This document shows positions 33,597 through 43,786 of a stretch of 64,000 nucleotides of DNA, piece after piece; positions within the stretch are counted from its first letter, which is position 1; every line of letters begins with the position of its first letter. The notes under the pieces were generated by a model. That model did no database searches. It saw only the letters and a program-made list of their open reading frames with translations, and had not been told where the DNA came from. This stretch comes from Neonectria sp. B-13 (Eukaryota; Ascomycota; Sordariomycetes; Hypocreales; Nectriaceae): the NCBI GenBank assembly GCA_002682825.1, contig NOKP01000007.1, positions 1,772,182 to 1,836,181 on the forward strand. Reading direction: 5' to 3'. The position numbers were made by a program, and so were the translations under genes.

Positions 33597-34487
33597 CTAA
33601 CACCCTTTGACCTTGGCATCGACACTCGCATAGGCCTGAATCACAGTTTTATGGTCTCGGGGGTTCTTCTCCAGGTAAAACTTGTCCTTCACATCCTGCA
33701 TGATCGTCTCCAACTTGGCCATGTCGTACTTAGAACTCACTGCGTCTGACATGGTCTTCTCCCAATCCACCGTCTCCCATTTTCTTGTAGGGTCGAGCGG
33801 ATTTTGGCCAGGACCAACAGGTTCCGTCTTCACAGTGATGTCGCTGGGCAGTTTGTTTTTGGCTTCCGCAATGAGATAGGGCCCATGATCGCCCACCCTG
33901 GCGAGTCTGATCTGCTCTGTACACTCATTGAAACGGTCGAACAGCCACTCATTGTCGGAAGTCTTTTTGCCGTCTGTGACGGCTGTGGCCACCACGTCTC
34001 CGACCTGGGTGATGCACTTCACATAATCTTTTCCACCATCTTTGATGTACTTGTATGGCATGTAATCAGGAACATTGGGCGTTTTGGCTTTTTGATAGTG
34101 GTTCCACACATTCTTGGCCGTCTCTCCCGGATCCGGGTTTGTCTCCTGGTTGCTCAAGAGATTTCCGTTCTTGTCAGCAGCTAGGCTGTCCTTTGAAGAG
34201 ACGCCCCCGAGAGTGTTGAGCAGATCGCTGAAGTTGCACTTTCTTTTCGGGAGGGCGCCTTTACACTCTAGCCACTGGACCACGCCCTTCTTGTTTGCTC
34301 TGCATTTGTTGCCCACAGGGTCCCAGCTCTTGCACTTGAATCCAAGGGTGCGATCCGCCTCGTCATTGAGTTGGTCTATCTGGTAGGCGTAGTATAACCA
34401 CACACGCTCCACAGCGCCTGCGTAGCCACCGGCCAAGACCGTGGCGATGGGAAGGAAGAGAATGCCGATCAGAAGTCGCAACTGCAT
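33597..34487 (-). CDS. Secreted protein of unknown function next to the chitinase
   Basis: Single-exon gene of 296 residues with a clear signal peptide (MQLRLLIGILFLPIATVLAG). The mature part has paired Cys residues (FKCKSWDPVGNKC, LECKGALPKRKC, CITQVGD, NECTEQ and a C-terminal GC), is lysine- and aspartate-rich, and has no repeat or membrane segment. I recognise no domain. Its position between a killer-toxin-like chitinase and a LysM-WSC protein suggests a companion secreted factor, but that is inference from neighbourhood only. The frame is intact and codon use matches the neighbours. Confidence 0.8.
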   Translation of the reverse strand: MQLRLLIGILFLPIATVLAGGYAGAVERVWLYYAYQIDQLNDEADRTLGFKCKSWDPVGNKCRANKKGVVQWLECKGALPKRKCNFSDLLNTLGGVSSKDSLAADKNGNLLSNQETNPDPGETAKNVWNHYQKAKTPNVPDYMPYKYIKDGGKDYVKCITQVGDVVATAVTDGKKTSDNEWLFDRFNECTEQIRLARVGDHGPYLIAEAKNKLPSDITVKTEPVGPGQNPLDPTRKWETVDWEKTMSDAVSSKYDMAKLETIMQDVKDKFYLEKNPRDHKTVIQAYASVDAKVKGC

Positions 34488-35166
34488 GATGGGCTGCGTC
34501 GGTATAAAAAAAAACCGAAGTGATTCTCCAAACAGTAGAGTATGGAAGATAAAAATGAGCGACTAGGGAGTCAAACGTAATGCTCCGGAAAGTAGAGAGT
34601 ATGAGAGATGGAAATGAGTGAGTTGAGGTGAAGTAAGACAGGTCGACGACGAGGGAGAGGGACGCACGACACACGAGACTACAGTATAATACCTCTCTTC
34701 CTGTTGGTAAGGGAACCTCAGGGTCGAATATTACCACATGCAATGGAACAATGAACATTATTCTCGGCCGCTTTGCCCATGAGCATGTACTCCGTATCCG
34801 TAGTGGAGAATGCTGTTGGTATTGGGATTATTTGGTATGCAGGGGCTCCGCCGCAACTTGCAAGCCATGGCCCGAGCCGTCTGTGCGCAGACTTGGATCA
34901 GTGAAATTAGGGCCTTTTGTCGTCGCTCCTGGTTCAACCCACATTAATTAACATGGCCCCTTGCTTGCCGAGGCTTTCCGAGATCTCCAATCATCTGTTC
35001 TTGGCGAAGAGGCTTACATGTAAGTCAGGCTCGTTCTCAGCTCCTTGGCCAAGGTCCTTCGCCGTCCCTCTTCACTCTCTTGTTCATCGCTTTTACTTTT
35101 CCCCCTCTCTTTATTCATTGCAAAGTCACAAGTCGCAAAGAACAGAGAGTCGTCTTCTTTCTCGCC
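34488..35166. promoter_or_regulatory. Divergent promoter region
   Basis: Separates the secreted protein (minus) from the LysM-WSC gene (plus). Pyrimidine-rich tracts (TTTTCCCCCTCTC near 35097) precede the right-hand gene. No gene of its own. Confidence 0.4.
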
Positions 35167-35922
35167 ATGAAGCCCACAATCATCCTCGCTCTCGGCTGGG
35201 GCCTTGGTCTGGCCGCAGCCAGTTCCACGCCCTTGCTTCAGTGGGATCCAGATACCATCTCCACTTGCGTCGAGTGGTACAACAATGGTGGTTCAGATAC
35301 ATGCGAATATATTCGCCACATGTTCGCCATCTCCGCTGAGGAATTTCATAAATGGAATCCCTCCGTCGGTACAGACTGCAAACCATGGCGGTACCAGTCT
35401 TACTGCATCTTGACCCAGGAGAGACTCGCCACTCTCACTTCCACCACCACCAAAGCCCCTCCGACAACAACGACCACCAAGACGTCTCCTCACGTAGCCT
35501 CTCCTACTTCCTGGACTGCTATGGGTTGCTACATAGACGACGATCCTAAATTCCCTGTTCTGGAGACGCTAGCCAGCAACAACTCCAAGGCGCTGCTGAT
35601 CGAGAACTGTGAGAACAAGTGTTGGGTAACTTCCACCGGTCGGACCACCCTCTTCGCCGGTGTGAAGCAAGGTAACCAATGCTGGTGTAGCAGCTTTGTC
35701 GACGGGCAAAAGTCCAAGAACCAGACGGATTGCAACACTCCCTGCACTGGAAACGCGAAGGAAATGTGTGGCGGCAAGAACCTGATTAATGTCTTTAAGC
35801 CTGTGGCTGGGAAGAGTGCTGTTACTACTACGACAAAGAGCTCTACTACTGCCACTGCGAAGAGTGCTGTTACTACTATGATGAAGAGCTCTGGGGCGGT
35901 GAGGAATCGTGGTATATTTTGA
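35167..35922 (+). CDS. Secreted LysM and WSC domain protein
   Basis: Secreted or wall-associated carbohydrate-binding protein of 251 residues. ATG 35167 opens a signal peptide (MKPTIILALGWGLGLAAASS). A LysM domain follows (about residues 25-80: CVEWYNNGGSDTCEYIRHMF, ISAEEFHKWNPSVGTDC, YCIL), typical for chitin-oligomer binding. A Thr-rich linker leads to a WSC domain (about 118-215) with GCYIDDD, CENKC, GNQCWCSSF, CNTPCTGN and MCGG. A second Thr/Lys-rich tail closes the protein; TTTTKSS-like units repeat there. LysM proteins can shield hyphae from host chitin sensing or from chitinases, and here the gene sits beside a chitinase. Confidence 0.9.
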   Translation: MKPTIILALGWGLGLAAASSTPLLQWDPDTISTCVEWYNNGGSDTCEYIRHMFAISAEEFHKWNPSVGTDCKPWRYQSYCILTQERLATLTSTTTKAPPTTTTTKTSPHVASPTSWTAMGCYIDDDPKFPVLETLASNNSKALLIENCENKCWVTSTGRTTLFAGVKQGNQCWCSSFVDGQKSKNQTDCNTPCTGNAKEMCGGKNLINVFKPVAGKSAVTTTTKSSTTATAKSAVTTMMKSSGAVRNRGIF

Positions 35923-36219
35923 CTTTAGATATAATAGTTTACTTAGTTGATTTTTAACTTTAGTAAACTGATTTAGATTATATTAACTTTCTATAAGTAA
36001 GACTAAAGTATTATAGTTTAAGTAAAAGGTTAATTTATTATTTAGATATAATATGTTACAGCCCGGGTTAGGACCAGGCAGTTACAACCAGTAGAACTAT
36101 TCTAGTACTTACTTTTCCTTTCCAATCATAATGTATAATACTTATACATTAAATGGGATCTGTTTAATAGAGTTTAATACTAGCTAGTATGTATACATTA
36201 AATAAGTACTATTTAATAT
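35923..36219. other. AT-rich decayed repeat DNA
   Basis: Composition falls to mostly A/T right behind the LysM-WSC stop. The stretch contains the G-element fragment listed separately and otherwise no recognisable feature. Confidence 0.5.
36054..36100 (-). repeat. Element G fragment, little mutated copy
   Basis: TGTTACAGCCCGGGTTAGGA followed by CCAGGCAGTTACAACC and AGTAGAACTAT is the reverse complement of the sequence at 62831-62884 and 62981-63040, with C/G kept here where most copies have T/A. It starts with TGTTA, as many retrotransposon ends do, but no partner end is seen. Confidence 0.65.
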
Positions 36220-36455
36220 ACTTCTAGAGAAGGGAGCTAATATTACTGTTTCAACTGATAATAGGTAAATGCTGCTTTACTTAGCCTTATAGAATGAATA
36301 CATTAAGGTTATCTTAGCGCTTCTAGAGAAGGAGCTAATGTTTCTATTGTAACTAATGATAGATAGACGCCGCTTCATTTAGCCTTACAGAATGGACACT
36401 TTAAGGTCGAGGTGCTTCTGAGAAGGGAGCCGATGTTGCTGTTTTAACTGATGAT
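36220..36455 (+). pseudogene. Decayed ankyrin repeats
   Basis: Two and a half ankyrin repeats can be read with stops and one frameshift. The first reads LLEKGANITVSTDNR, stop, MLLYLAL, stop, NEYIKV. The second reads GANVSIVTNDR, stop, TPLHLALQNGHFKV. The third starts KGADVAVLTDDGW and runs into the NLR fragment. The stops fall where the repeat normally has W (TGG to TAG/TAA) or Q, i.e. C-to-T/G-to-A changes. The repeats end abruptly at about 36456. Confidence 0.75.
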
Positions 36456-36457
36456 GG

Positions 36458-38015
36458 GTGGATGAAAAACTCGCTCACTGGAACCTGGCCAGACACTGTT
36501 TGCGTGTTATGCAGGGCGGTCTCACCGAGAACATATGCGGCGTGTCATTCCCGGAAATGCGTCGATCTGCAGTCATTTCTCAAAGGATCGATGAATGCTT
36601 GTCTTCAGAGCTGCAATACTCCTGTCTGTACTGGGCGTACCATCAGACAACCATTGACCTTGAGCCGGATAATGCCCACGAAGTGTACGATTTCTTGATG
36701 AAGCATTTCCTACGTTGGCTGGAGACGATGAGCTTGATGGATCGGATTCGAGAAAGTCTCGATATACTTCGATCATTGGCAAGTTGGCACAAGGTATACG
36801 CTCCGTGGGATGCTTAGCTCGAAATTTGTTGACTTGTAACAGGAGGGAGAATGCCTGAAGCTCTCGAGTTTCATCAACGATGCGGTTCGATTTGTCAAAA
36901 CGAGTTTTTCGGTGACCGATGAAGCACCCTTACAGATTTATTCTTCCGCTTTGGTTTTCGCCCCAAGCAAAAGCATCACCCGGGAGTCATTTGAGAACCG
37001 AATTCCAAGATGGCTCTCGGTATGGCCGCACGTCAAAGAGGATTGGGATGCATGCCTTTTGGTAATGGAGGGGCATAGTGAGCCGGTCTACTCGGTGGTG
37101 TTCTCGCACGACTCAAAGATGGTGGCATCGGCCTCTGACGACAAGACGGTACGGATCTGGAACGTGGAGATGGGAGAGTGCGAACAAGTGCTGGAAGGCC
37201 ATAGCTCGTCCGTCTACTCGGTGGTGTTCTCGCACGATTCAAAGATGGCGGTATCGGCCTCTGATGATAAGACGGTATGGATCTGGAATGCGGAGATGGG
37301 AGAGTGCGAACAAGTGCTAGAAGGCCATAGCGCATCGGTTACCTTGGTAGTGTTCTTATGTGACTTGAAGATGGTAGTACTGGCCTCTGACGATAGCATA
37401 GTACGGATCTGGAATGCGGAGATGGGGAAGTACAAATAAGTGCTGGAAGGTTATAGCTTGTTGGTCTACTTGGTAGTGTTCTTGTATGACTCAAAGATGG
37501 TGGCATTGGCCTCTACTGATGAGATGGTATGGATCTGGAATGTAGAGATGGGAGAGTGTGAACAAATGCTGGAGGGCTATAGCGGCTTGGCTACCTTGGT
37601 AGTGTTCTCGTACGACTCAAAGATGGTAGCATCAGCCTCTGACGACAAGATGGTACGGATCTGGAACGTGGAGACGGGAGAGTGCGAACAAGTGATCCTG
37701 TCGAAGCCCTACACAAAGGCACTTTCTTTTACTTCTGACCATGGTGGCCTTGTCACAAATACTGGTATCATCTCATTGACTGATGAGCCTACTGCATTTA
37801 CAGAGCTCACCACGTCGTCACAGTCTTCGGCGGTCTCAGCACTTGGCTTGCGAGACGAGACTTGGGTCACGATAGGAGGAAAAGACTTGCTCTGGCTACC
37901 TGCAGAATGCCGTGAAGGAGTAACATCTATCTCGGGAAACGCGGTTGCGATTGCTTGTTCATCAGCACGGCTTGTTCTCTTGGTTTTCTCTGTTACTGAA
38001 ATAGCAAAACTGTAA
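36458..38015 (+). pseudogene. Headless fungal NLR with five WD40 repeats, one nonsense codon
   Basis: C-terminal part of a fungal NACHT/WD40 (HET/NWD-type) protein. It begins inside the winged-helix/linker region at WVDEKLAHWNLARHCLRVM and contains SSELQYSCLYWAYH. A 49-nt GT-AG intron (36794-36842) follows, then PLQIYSSALVFAPSKS and five WD40 units of 126 bp, each starting EGHS/EGYS and ending VRIWN/VWIWN. A TAA at 37437-37439 interrupts the third unit; the frame then resumes unchanged through WD units 4 and 5 and the family's C-terminal tail (TIGGKDLLWLPAECR) to TAA 38015. The NACHT domain and effector domain are missing, replaced by decayed ankyrin repeats. Intact members control allorecognition or regulated cell death. 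Confidence 0.85.
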
Positions 38016-38414
38016 GGGTGACACGAATTTGCGCTCATGGCCGTCACTCCCCTGTCGTGCACGGAGGAGACTACTACTTACAGAACCTTAGCCCAGAATC
38101 TCAAATGCGTATGTAGAGCTACTGTAGAGATGTGGGTATAGACCAACAAGAGCACAATCAGTAATCATGGATGGCCCATCGCAGAGGGCTACCCAGGATC
38201 TTTCGACATGACTGGATGATGACCCCAGAGTATGACGGCCACTAGTGGGTTGCACATGACGTAAACCGCCTGCGCCAAAACAGCGCTAAGGGAGCATGAA
38301 GAGCTTGGGCATGGGTTGTGGTCAATGTCAGGCCATCTGCTGAGTTTATGCTCGTGAACGAAAAGAAATCTCTCATTTAGGCACCTCGACAATAACGAGA
38401 CCATGAAGCATCCT
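38016..38414. other. Intergenic, no gene recognised
   Basis: Short gap between the NLR relic and the truncated channel gene. Continuation of the channel family cannot be read here in any frame. Confidence 0.4.
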
Positions 38415-39345
38415 TCACCATGCGTGGGAGGGTTCGTAAGTCGGCTCATCGAGATCCTGTGTTGTGTTCTCTTTTCGCTGTTTTACGGTCTTTCTATAAG
38501 CCCGTGTAATCAGCGACGTCTCTGTGGCTTCGAGTTGTTCCACCATGGATTTTTGATCTGATACTAGAGCCTCGAGCGACGCCACCTTGGTCGCGGGCCA
38601 AATGCGGATGGCACCGTCACCAAAGAAGCGGTGCATCTTGTTCTCTTCAAGGGCATCTCTAGGGGCAGATAGGAAAAGCACAGTCCTGGATGACAGTCTT
38701 GACGCACTGTTCTTGGTAAGAGCCCATGCTTGACGCAACCCGATCAGCCAAAGCCGCTCGCGAGCGATGGTGAACATGACGAAGACTAAGAAGACCCAAG
38801 CTACGACGGAATGAGCGTAAAAGTAGCTCGTCATCTTGACGTTCCCTATGCCGGCTCTGTCGAGTTCGGTTGAGGATCCACCGCCGGCGGCGTTGACGGG
38901 TATCAGGATCGGCCAGGTCAGACAGCTGCCAACGACGCAAATGAAGGCGACGGTACGGAGGAAGCGAAGGAAGAGATAGGCGTCCATCGACTGGTGATAG
39001 AGGAGATACTTGTCTGAGACTTCATGCATCGTGCTGATCCAGTTAAAGCATGAGCGGCTGTCAGCAGTGATGTGGTGTCTAGTAATAAAATGGAGGTAGT
39101 ATTAGCAGGAACCAGGGTTAGGCCACAGATGCACAGACTTCTGCGGTATAGTACTCATATATGTGTGAGGGGCATAGATGTTGGGATATCAAGGCCGTAT
39201 TAGTACGAAGATGGCAACGTAGATGAGACCCGTTATCTGCGTCTCTTTAGCGTAGGGTCGCGCAACAATGGGTCAGCAAGATTCACTAACGCGGGGATGA
39301 ATGTAGAGATGACAGCCGCCAGAGAGACGGGGCCCTTGGGCTAAA
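38415..39345 (-). pseudogene. N-terminal fragment of a CSC1/OSCA-like calcium-permeable channel (DUF221 family)
   Basis: Matches the first quarter of fungal CSC1/RSN1-type osmosensitive channels. Reading leftwards: VSLAAVISTFIPAL, an intron (GTGAAT...CGCAG), ITGLIYVAIFVLIRP (TM1), TGA in place of a basic residue, YPNIYAPHTYMSTIP, another intron region, then CFNWISTMHEVSDKYLL, YHQSMDAYLFLRFLR (family hallmark), TM2 AFICVVGSCLTWPILIPVNA, TM3 HSVVAWVFLVFVMFTIARE, and RLSSRTVLFLSAP. After TYEPSHAW comes a stop at 38415, and the channel pore region, some 600 residues, is absent. Clearly dead: truncated and nonsense-mutated. Confidence 0.8.
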
Positions 39346-39559
39346 CAGTGTTAGCAATAACAACGCGAAGTGAGAAGGGCCAGGGTCACAGGGGGTATCC
39401 CGGCACTCCTAGCTCACCTCCTTCTCCATGTCGGTAAAAGTGTCGTTCACATCGTGAATGGTCTTTAAAAATTGCTCGATGGTCCATCTTAGACACTATG
39501 CGACTGATTCAGCCCGCTAAGGGTGAAATATCATTGCCTTCAGCAAGACTTGTCCTCGG

Positions 39560-40390
39560 ATCCCGGCGACCTTAAAAGGGCGTAGCAGAGGTCGACGGTA
39601 GCTCGAAAAGGAATTTGCGCATATGTGACCCGTTCGCGGCAGCTAAACTACCTAATATCCCTCTCAGGAAACCACTGTCCCTGCAAGTTAAGCCCGTAAA
39701 CACCACACACGGGGTCAGTCTGTTGCCGCCGGCACCCACACACTCGATGATAGAGACCCAGGCACGAGAATCACTAGCTGAGACCGCTGAATAGCTCGTA
39801 ACAGAGGTGCCGACCACTCGCCCGGCGTTCGTAGCACCTTCCGCGATGCCGTGCTCGTCAACGTTGTAGATCCGGGCCCGGCTAACGCTCTTGGTCTTGA
39901 TCATGTGATCAACCCGGTCAATGTGGTCTTTCAGCTTCTCTTTCGTAGTTGCCTGGGTTCTCACGGCTTCAATCTCTCTAGAGGGCTTCGTTTTTATGGC
40001 CGGGTTGCGTTCAATGAACCGGGGGACCTAGTTGTGGCCGATGGGCTCCTCATCGCCGGCACAGCTTATCATGAGCTGTGCAAATTCACGGATTTGGCCG
40101 TAGCTAGGAGCTCGGCCGGCTGCCTCTTCTTGGAGGATCTATTCAACTAATTTACGCTCTTGATCATTTGATAGTCTTTGGGTCACTTCCTTTGCCGCGT
40201 GAATGCTCACAGCGCTATCAATCCGGCCCTGCAAAGTCGTACGGTTCAGACCGTGGTCTCGTGCGGCATTTGCGACTGTGTCATGTTGGGCTTGCAGCAT
40301 TGCAGATCTGAAGTGATATTCACGATCCTCATCCATTTTAGATAGTATATTCAAAAGATGGATCAATTTATGGTCAAATGGCGATGCAAT
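39560..40390 (-). mobile_element. Relic of a pogo/Fot1-type Tc1-mariner transposase
   Basis: The upstream part (40366-40139) encodes an N-terminal Psq-type helix-turn-helix: ARDHGLNRTTLQGRI, then LSNDQERKLVE. The adjoining frame continues EEAAGRAPSYGQIREFA and PRFIERNPAIKTKPSREIE (CENPB-like DNA-binding part), then IYNVDEHGIAEGATNAGRVV, the first catalytic Asp region of the DDE domain, and TPCVVFTG. Stops and a frame change separate the parts, and the sequence ends before the second catalytic Asp. No terminal inverted repeats found. It is an inactive fragment. Confidence 0.75.
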
Positions 40391-41769
40391 AACCGAGTTA
40401 CAAGTGAGGGTTATAATGCTTGTGCGACGAGGCGGGGGTGTCGGAGTTGTGGGGTGACAGAGTTGTAGGTCCCGACTCTACGGCCTAACTTAACTTAAAC
40501 GGTGTTTTCCCGATGAAACTTCAGCCACAGCTCCTGCACCTCTACCAATAGGCTCGTACCCGATAGCACGAATTTCTCCACCTTCTAAGCAAAGATCCAG
40601 CGGCGAGGGGCAAAGATCCTACGGGGGAGCAAGCTGAGCCTGGGGCAAGGACTAGAGATGTTGCCATGGTCCTCCACTCCCTCACTAGGCAGGACAGCTG
40701 CCGATGGACCCCGGCAGAACAGCAGCTGATAGGGAGGTTGCTCCCTGCGTCGAATCCGCCGGGCCGCCAGCACACATTTCGCCATACGCCCGAGACGCTA
40801 CATCCGCAGTACCTCAGTCGCGATCTCGGGTACGAGACAGCCAAGGGAGCGTGTCCCATCCCCGGTCCTACAGCCCCAGTTTTTCTCCGGTGGTTCGAGA
40901 CGCCAGACCTTTGTACCTCGCTCTCTCGGGGGGCGTGGGAGGCGCGAGCCATGCTCTAAATTATACTATGATATACGCACACCCAGCATCTGTGCCTGGA
41001 TAACCGCATGTCTTCTGGCATCTCCACTGCTGAGTCTTTATGTAGAAGAGAGAGCAGCTCGGGTGGAGCTCTTGGCGTCCAAGAACGGCCCGGATGGCCA
41101 CTGCCAACAGAAGCCTCTGGCGAGGCGAGTGATTGCGGCCCTCTGTGTTCATGATGACTACTTCTTCTCAGACCTCCTCAGCAAAGTAATATCTAATGAA
41201 GACAGCACTGATCTCATAATGAGCAACCTGCCTATATGTAGTTCAAACACCATGTTATATTCTAGATAGACTGGATTCCAAGACTCTTCTTCGCCTTCAA
41301 GATCGTGGTCCTCGCATTTTATCAGGCCTAACTACCGGGTGACATAAAACCTCTCAAGAAAAGAGGGGGTTGGCGGATCCAAGATCAACACAATCATCAG
41401 ATAAGTGGAAAATACGGAGTACATTTTAGCGGGATTAGTCAGTGGGTGCGCCCACCTTTCAGTCACCCCTCTCATCCACACTTTTCTGCTCTCGCTTATG
41501 TTACTTCACCTCAAGCTTCAACTTTGGCAGCGCAAAAAAGGTTCCTCGCCCCTCTTATCTGCTTTCGTCGCTTCTCTTTGCTACAACTGCACCGAAACCA
41601 ACTTCAACCAGGGTTTACCGCGGCATTCAGCTTGACCAATCTGGAACGCCCCTACAAGTACTTAAGGTAAAAACTCTTCAGAGATCGGCCTAGAGATTGT
41701 ACCTTATCCACGTTTGACCTGCATACCGGGCCTTGGTTCATTCCCTCTCAGACCACCCTGACATCCTTT
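40391..41769. other. Intergenic; GC-rich stretch without identified gene
   Basis: Bases 40540-40960 are GC-rich and open on both strands for up to 136 codons, but no frame shows a domain or natural-looking protein. The right part (41.4-41.77 kb) is the F-box gene's upstream region. Confidence 0.35.
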
Positions 41770-43125
41770 ATGGCTCTCCTCGTTGGTTTCCCTTGCGAAA
41801 TTGCTGGCGCCGTGCTGGAGTTGCTCCCGCCCCGCGCTCTCTACACGCTATGTCTCACCAATAAGACATGGCGTGCCCTCTCCGAGCCCTACCTATACTC
41901 GACCATTGAGTGGTCATGGGAGCCAAAACAAACTGAGCCACCAATCGCTCTCCTGTTGCGTACTTTGCTGCGCAGACCCGAGTTAGGCAGTCATGTCTAC
42001 AGCCTCGTCATTCGTGGAGACTTTTTTGGACGCAGTAGGAATCCGCCATACAAGATTTCCGCTGCTGCCCTAGAAATGCAGCAACTCATGGCCTTTATCC
42101 AGTCTACAGCCGTGCCATTTAGGAACCTATGGATAGATGAGGCTCAATCTGGAACCGCTGATGCACTCACTGCTGTCCTTGTGGCGCGGCTTCCAAACAT
42201 AGTGCACCTTGAGTTGGGTCCCAATATCGCTAAACAGACCAAGTTCTTCGGCATGATGCTTCGAGCTGCCGTATGCCAACCGTTAAAGTTCCGATTGCCT
42301 ACGTTTTACCAGCTCCGTAGTGTATCCTACCTTCGCTGTCCTGAACTCTGGAGCACGATTAGCGCAAAGGATGGCGCGGATCCAGTAGATACTCTCTCGC
42401 TGTTTTACCTGCCAGCCGTCAAGCGTCTCTCGACAATGATCAAGAACCCTACTATCTTTAAATGGCCTGCATATGAGCCAGATGCATCTACAATCACATC
42501 GCTAGACATAAAGAAGCTTCGGGAACCTCATCTTGGCCGCCTGTTACGGGTGACTACATCACTCCAGAGCTTTCACTGGGAATGGTATTATGACCCGAGG
42601 GACAAATATATGGACCCTTTCGACATCCCCATTATCGATCTTGACCAGATTACTGAGGCACTATCCCATGTCCATGCAACTCTTACGGAGCTCAGCCTTG
42701 GAGCATCTTCTGAAATGGAAGACCTCAATTCTCCGCTTCTCAAGACAAAGGGATCCCTCAGAGGCATCCGTAAACTCGACAAACTAACTCGACTGCGTCT
42801 GCCATTAGTCTTTCTTGCGGGGTTGACTCCAGACCCATCACAAAGGCTAGAACCAGCTATCCCAGCAAATGCAGAACATGTGACCATCACAAACGATTTG
42901 GACGACATGGAATGCTACGGGTGGTCGGAAGCAGAAGATACATTTGCGTTTATGAAATCATGGATGCGGTCAAGGGACAACCGACCGTCACCAAACCTTC
43001 GTAGGGTGTCGATTCTCTTCTTGGATGCCATGGATGACTGGCTCCCTCAGATGAGGGCCGAGTTGACAGATATTTGCAGCGAGGTTGGAGTCGAGGTGGA
43101 TGTGACAGTGATGGACATTACGTAG
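41770..43125 (+). CDS. F-box-like protein
   Basis: Single-exon gene of 451 residues. The N-terminus has a degenerate F-box: FPCEIAGAVLELLPPRALYTLCLTNKTWRAL, where the LP and W positions fit the consensus (the pattern spans residues 8-38). The remainder is a Leu-rich alpha/beta region with degenerate LRR-like segments (LPNIVHLELGPN, SITSLDIKKL-like TSLDIKKLREP, LTELSLGASSE). Such proteins typically serve as substrate adaptors of SCF ubiquitin ligases, but fungal genomes carry many untested ones. The ATG at 41770 is the only sensible start. No sign of decay. Confidence 0.75.
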   Translation: MALLVGFPCEIAGAVLELLPPRALYTLCLTNKTWRALSEPYLYSTIEWSWEPKQTEPPIALLLRTLLRRPELGSHVYSLVIRGDFFGRSRNPPYKISAAALEMQQLMAFIQSTAVPFRNLWIDEAQSGTADALTAVLVARLPNIVHLELGPNIAKQTKFFGMMLRAAVCQPLKFRLPTFYQLRSVSYLRCPELWSTISAKDGADPVDTLSLFYLPAVKRLSTMIKNPTIFKWPAYEPDASTITSLDIKKLREPHLGRLLRVTTSLQSFHWEWYYDPRDKYMDPFDIPIIDLDQITEALSHVHATLTELSLGASSEMEDLNSPLLKTKGSLRGIRKLDKLTRLRLPLVFLAGLTPDPSQRLEPAIPANAEHVTITNDLDDMECYGWSEAEDTFAFMKSWMRSRDNRPSPNLRRVSILFLDAMDDWLPQMRAELTDICSEVGVEVDVTVMDIT

Positions 43126-43220
43126 AGTATATAACCTAAAACACAAGACGTCTCTGGCCGGTGTCTTCTTTCATGCTCCGGCAGTATCAGTGATCTGGCT
43201 ATCATCTTTTTTCCATAGGT

Positions 43221-43786
43221 CTAGCACACTAGCTTGATCTGGCCAATCACTGCCTCATCCAGGTCATATGCTTCACCTCCAGCCTCCTCCCCTGATGGCT
43301 CGGCGACGGCGGTGATTCCTTGTTCCTCCAAAAACTCTGTGCAGCCCCAAATCAACTATTCCATGTCAGACTCGAAGCTCCGGAATGAAGTTAAGAATGG
43401 AATTGAGACTTACGTCAGGGAGATTCGCTTCGCCTTCCATGGGATTGGGGCAGGACTTCTTCCATTTGACTTCTCCTTTCTTCCACAGTGACTACCCTTG
43501 GATTGGACCTTACCCGCGATTCTTCAGGGTATTGGGTGTAGTACAGTTGGGTTACCATGATCTCGCCGCACCGAGCGTGATTCCCGTGCTCACGTTCCTT
43601 AACACGGTCCGCAACCTGGCAGGTCCGCAACGTGTCCGAGACCTGAGACGTTCCGCGTTCTTTGCTGTAGGAATGGACGCCATTTTGGCTTGAAGCTATG
43701 ATGACTTCGTTACCAAAAGCCAGCACGGTCATGACAGTTGGGTGATGGTTCTTGTGCAAACCGTACAGCCGTAAGGCCGCACGCAT
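43221..43786 (-). pseudogene. Possible deaminase-like protein gene or relic
   Basis: Frame 1 (43786 downwards) reads MRAALRLYGLHKNHHPTVMT, VLAFGNEVIIASSQNG, then NHARCGEIMVTQLYY, in which C-G-E could be the zinc/catalytic motif of a cytidine-deaminase-like fold. The last exon is convincing: MEGEANLPD, a 58-nt GT-AG intron (43413-43356), then LIWGCTEFLEEQGITAVAEP and GQIKLVC to TAG 43221. But that exon is one frame off the first part, and the only spanning intron would be about 40 nt. Either a short intron or a frameshift lies near 43460-43500. The 5' end is also unclear. The family guess is weak. Confidence 0.4.

Noticed and set aside
40542..40959. GC-rich overlapping open frames on both strands
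   Set aside because: Open in several frames at once simply because of composition; no protein features.
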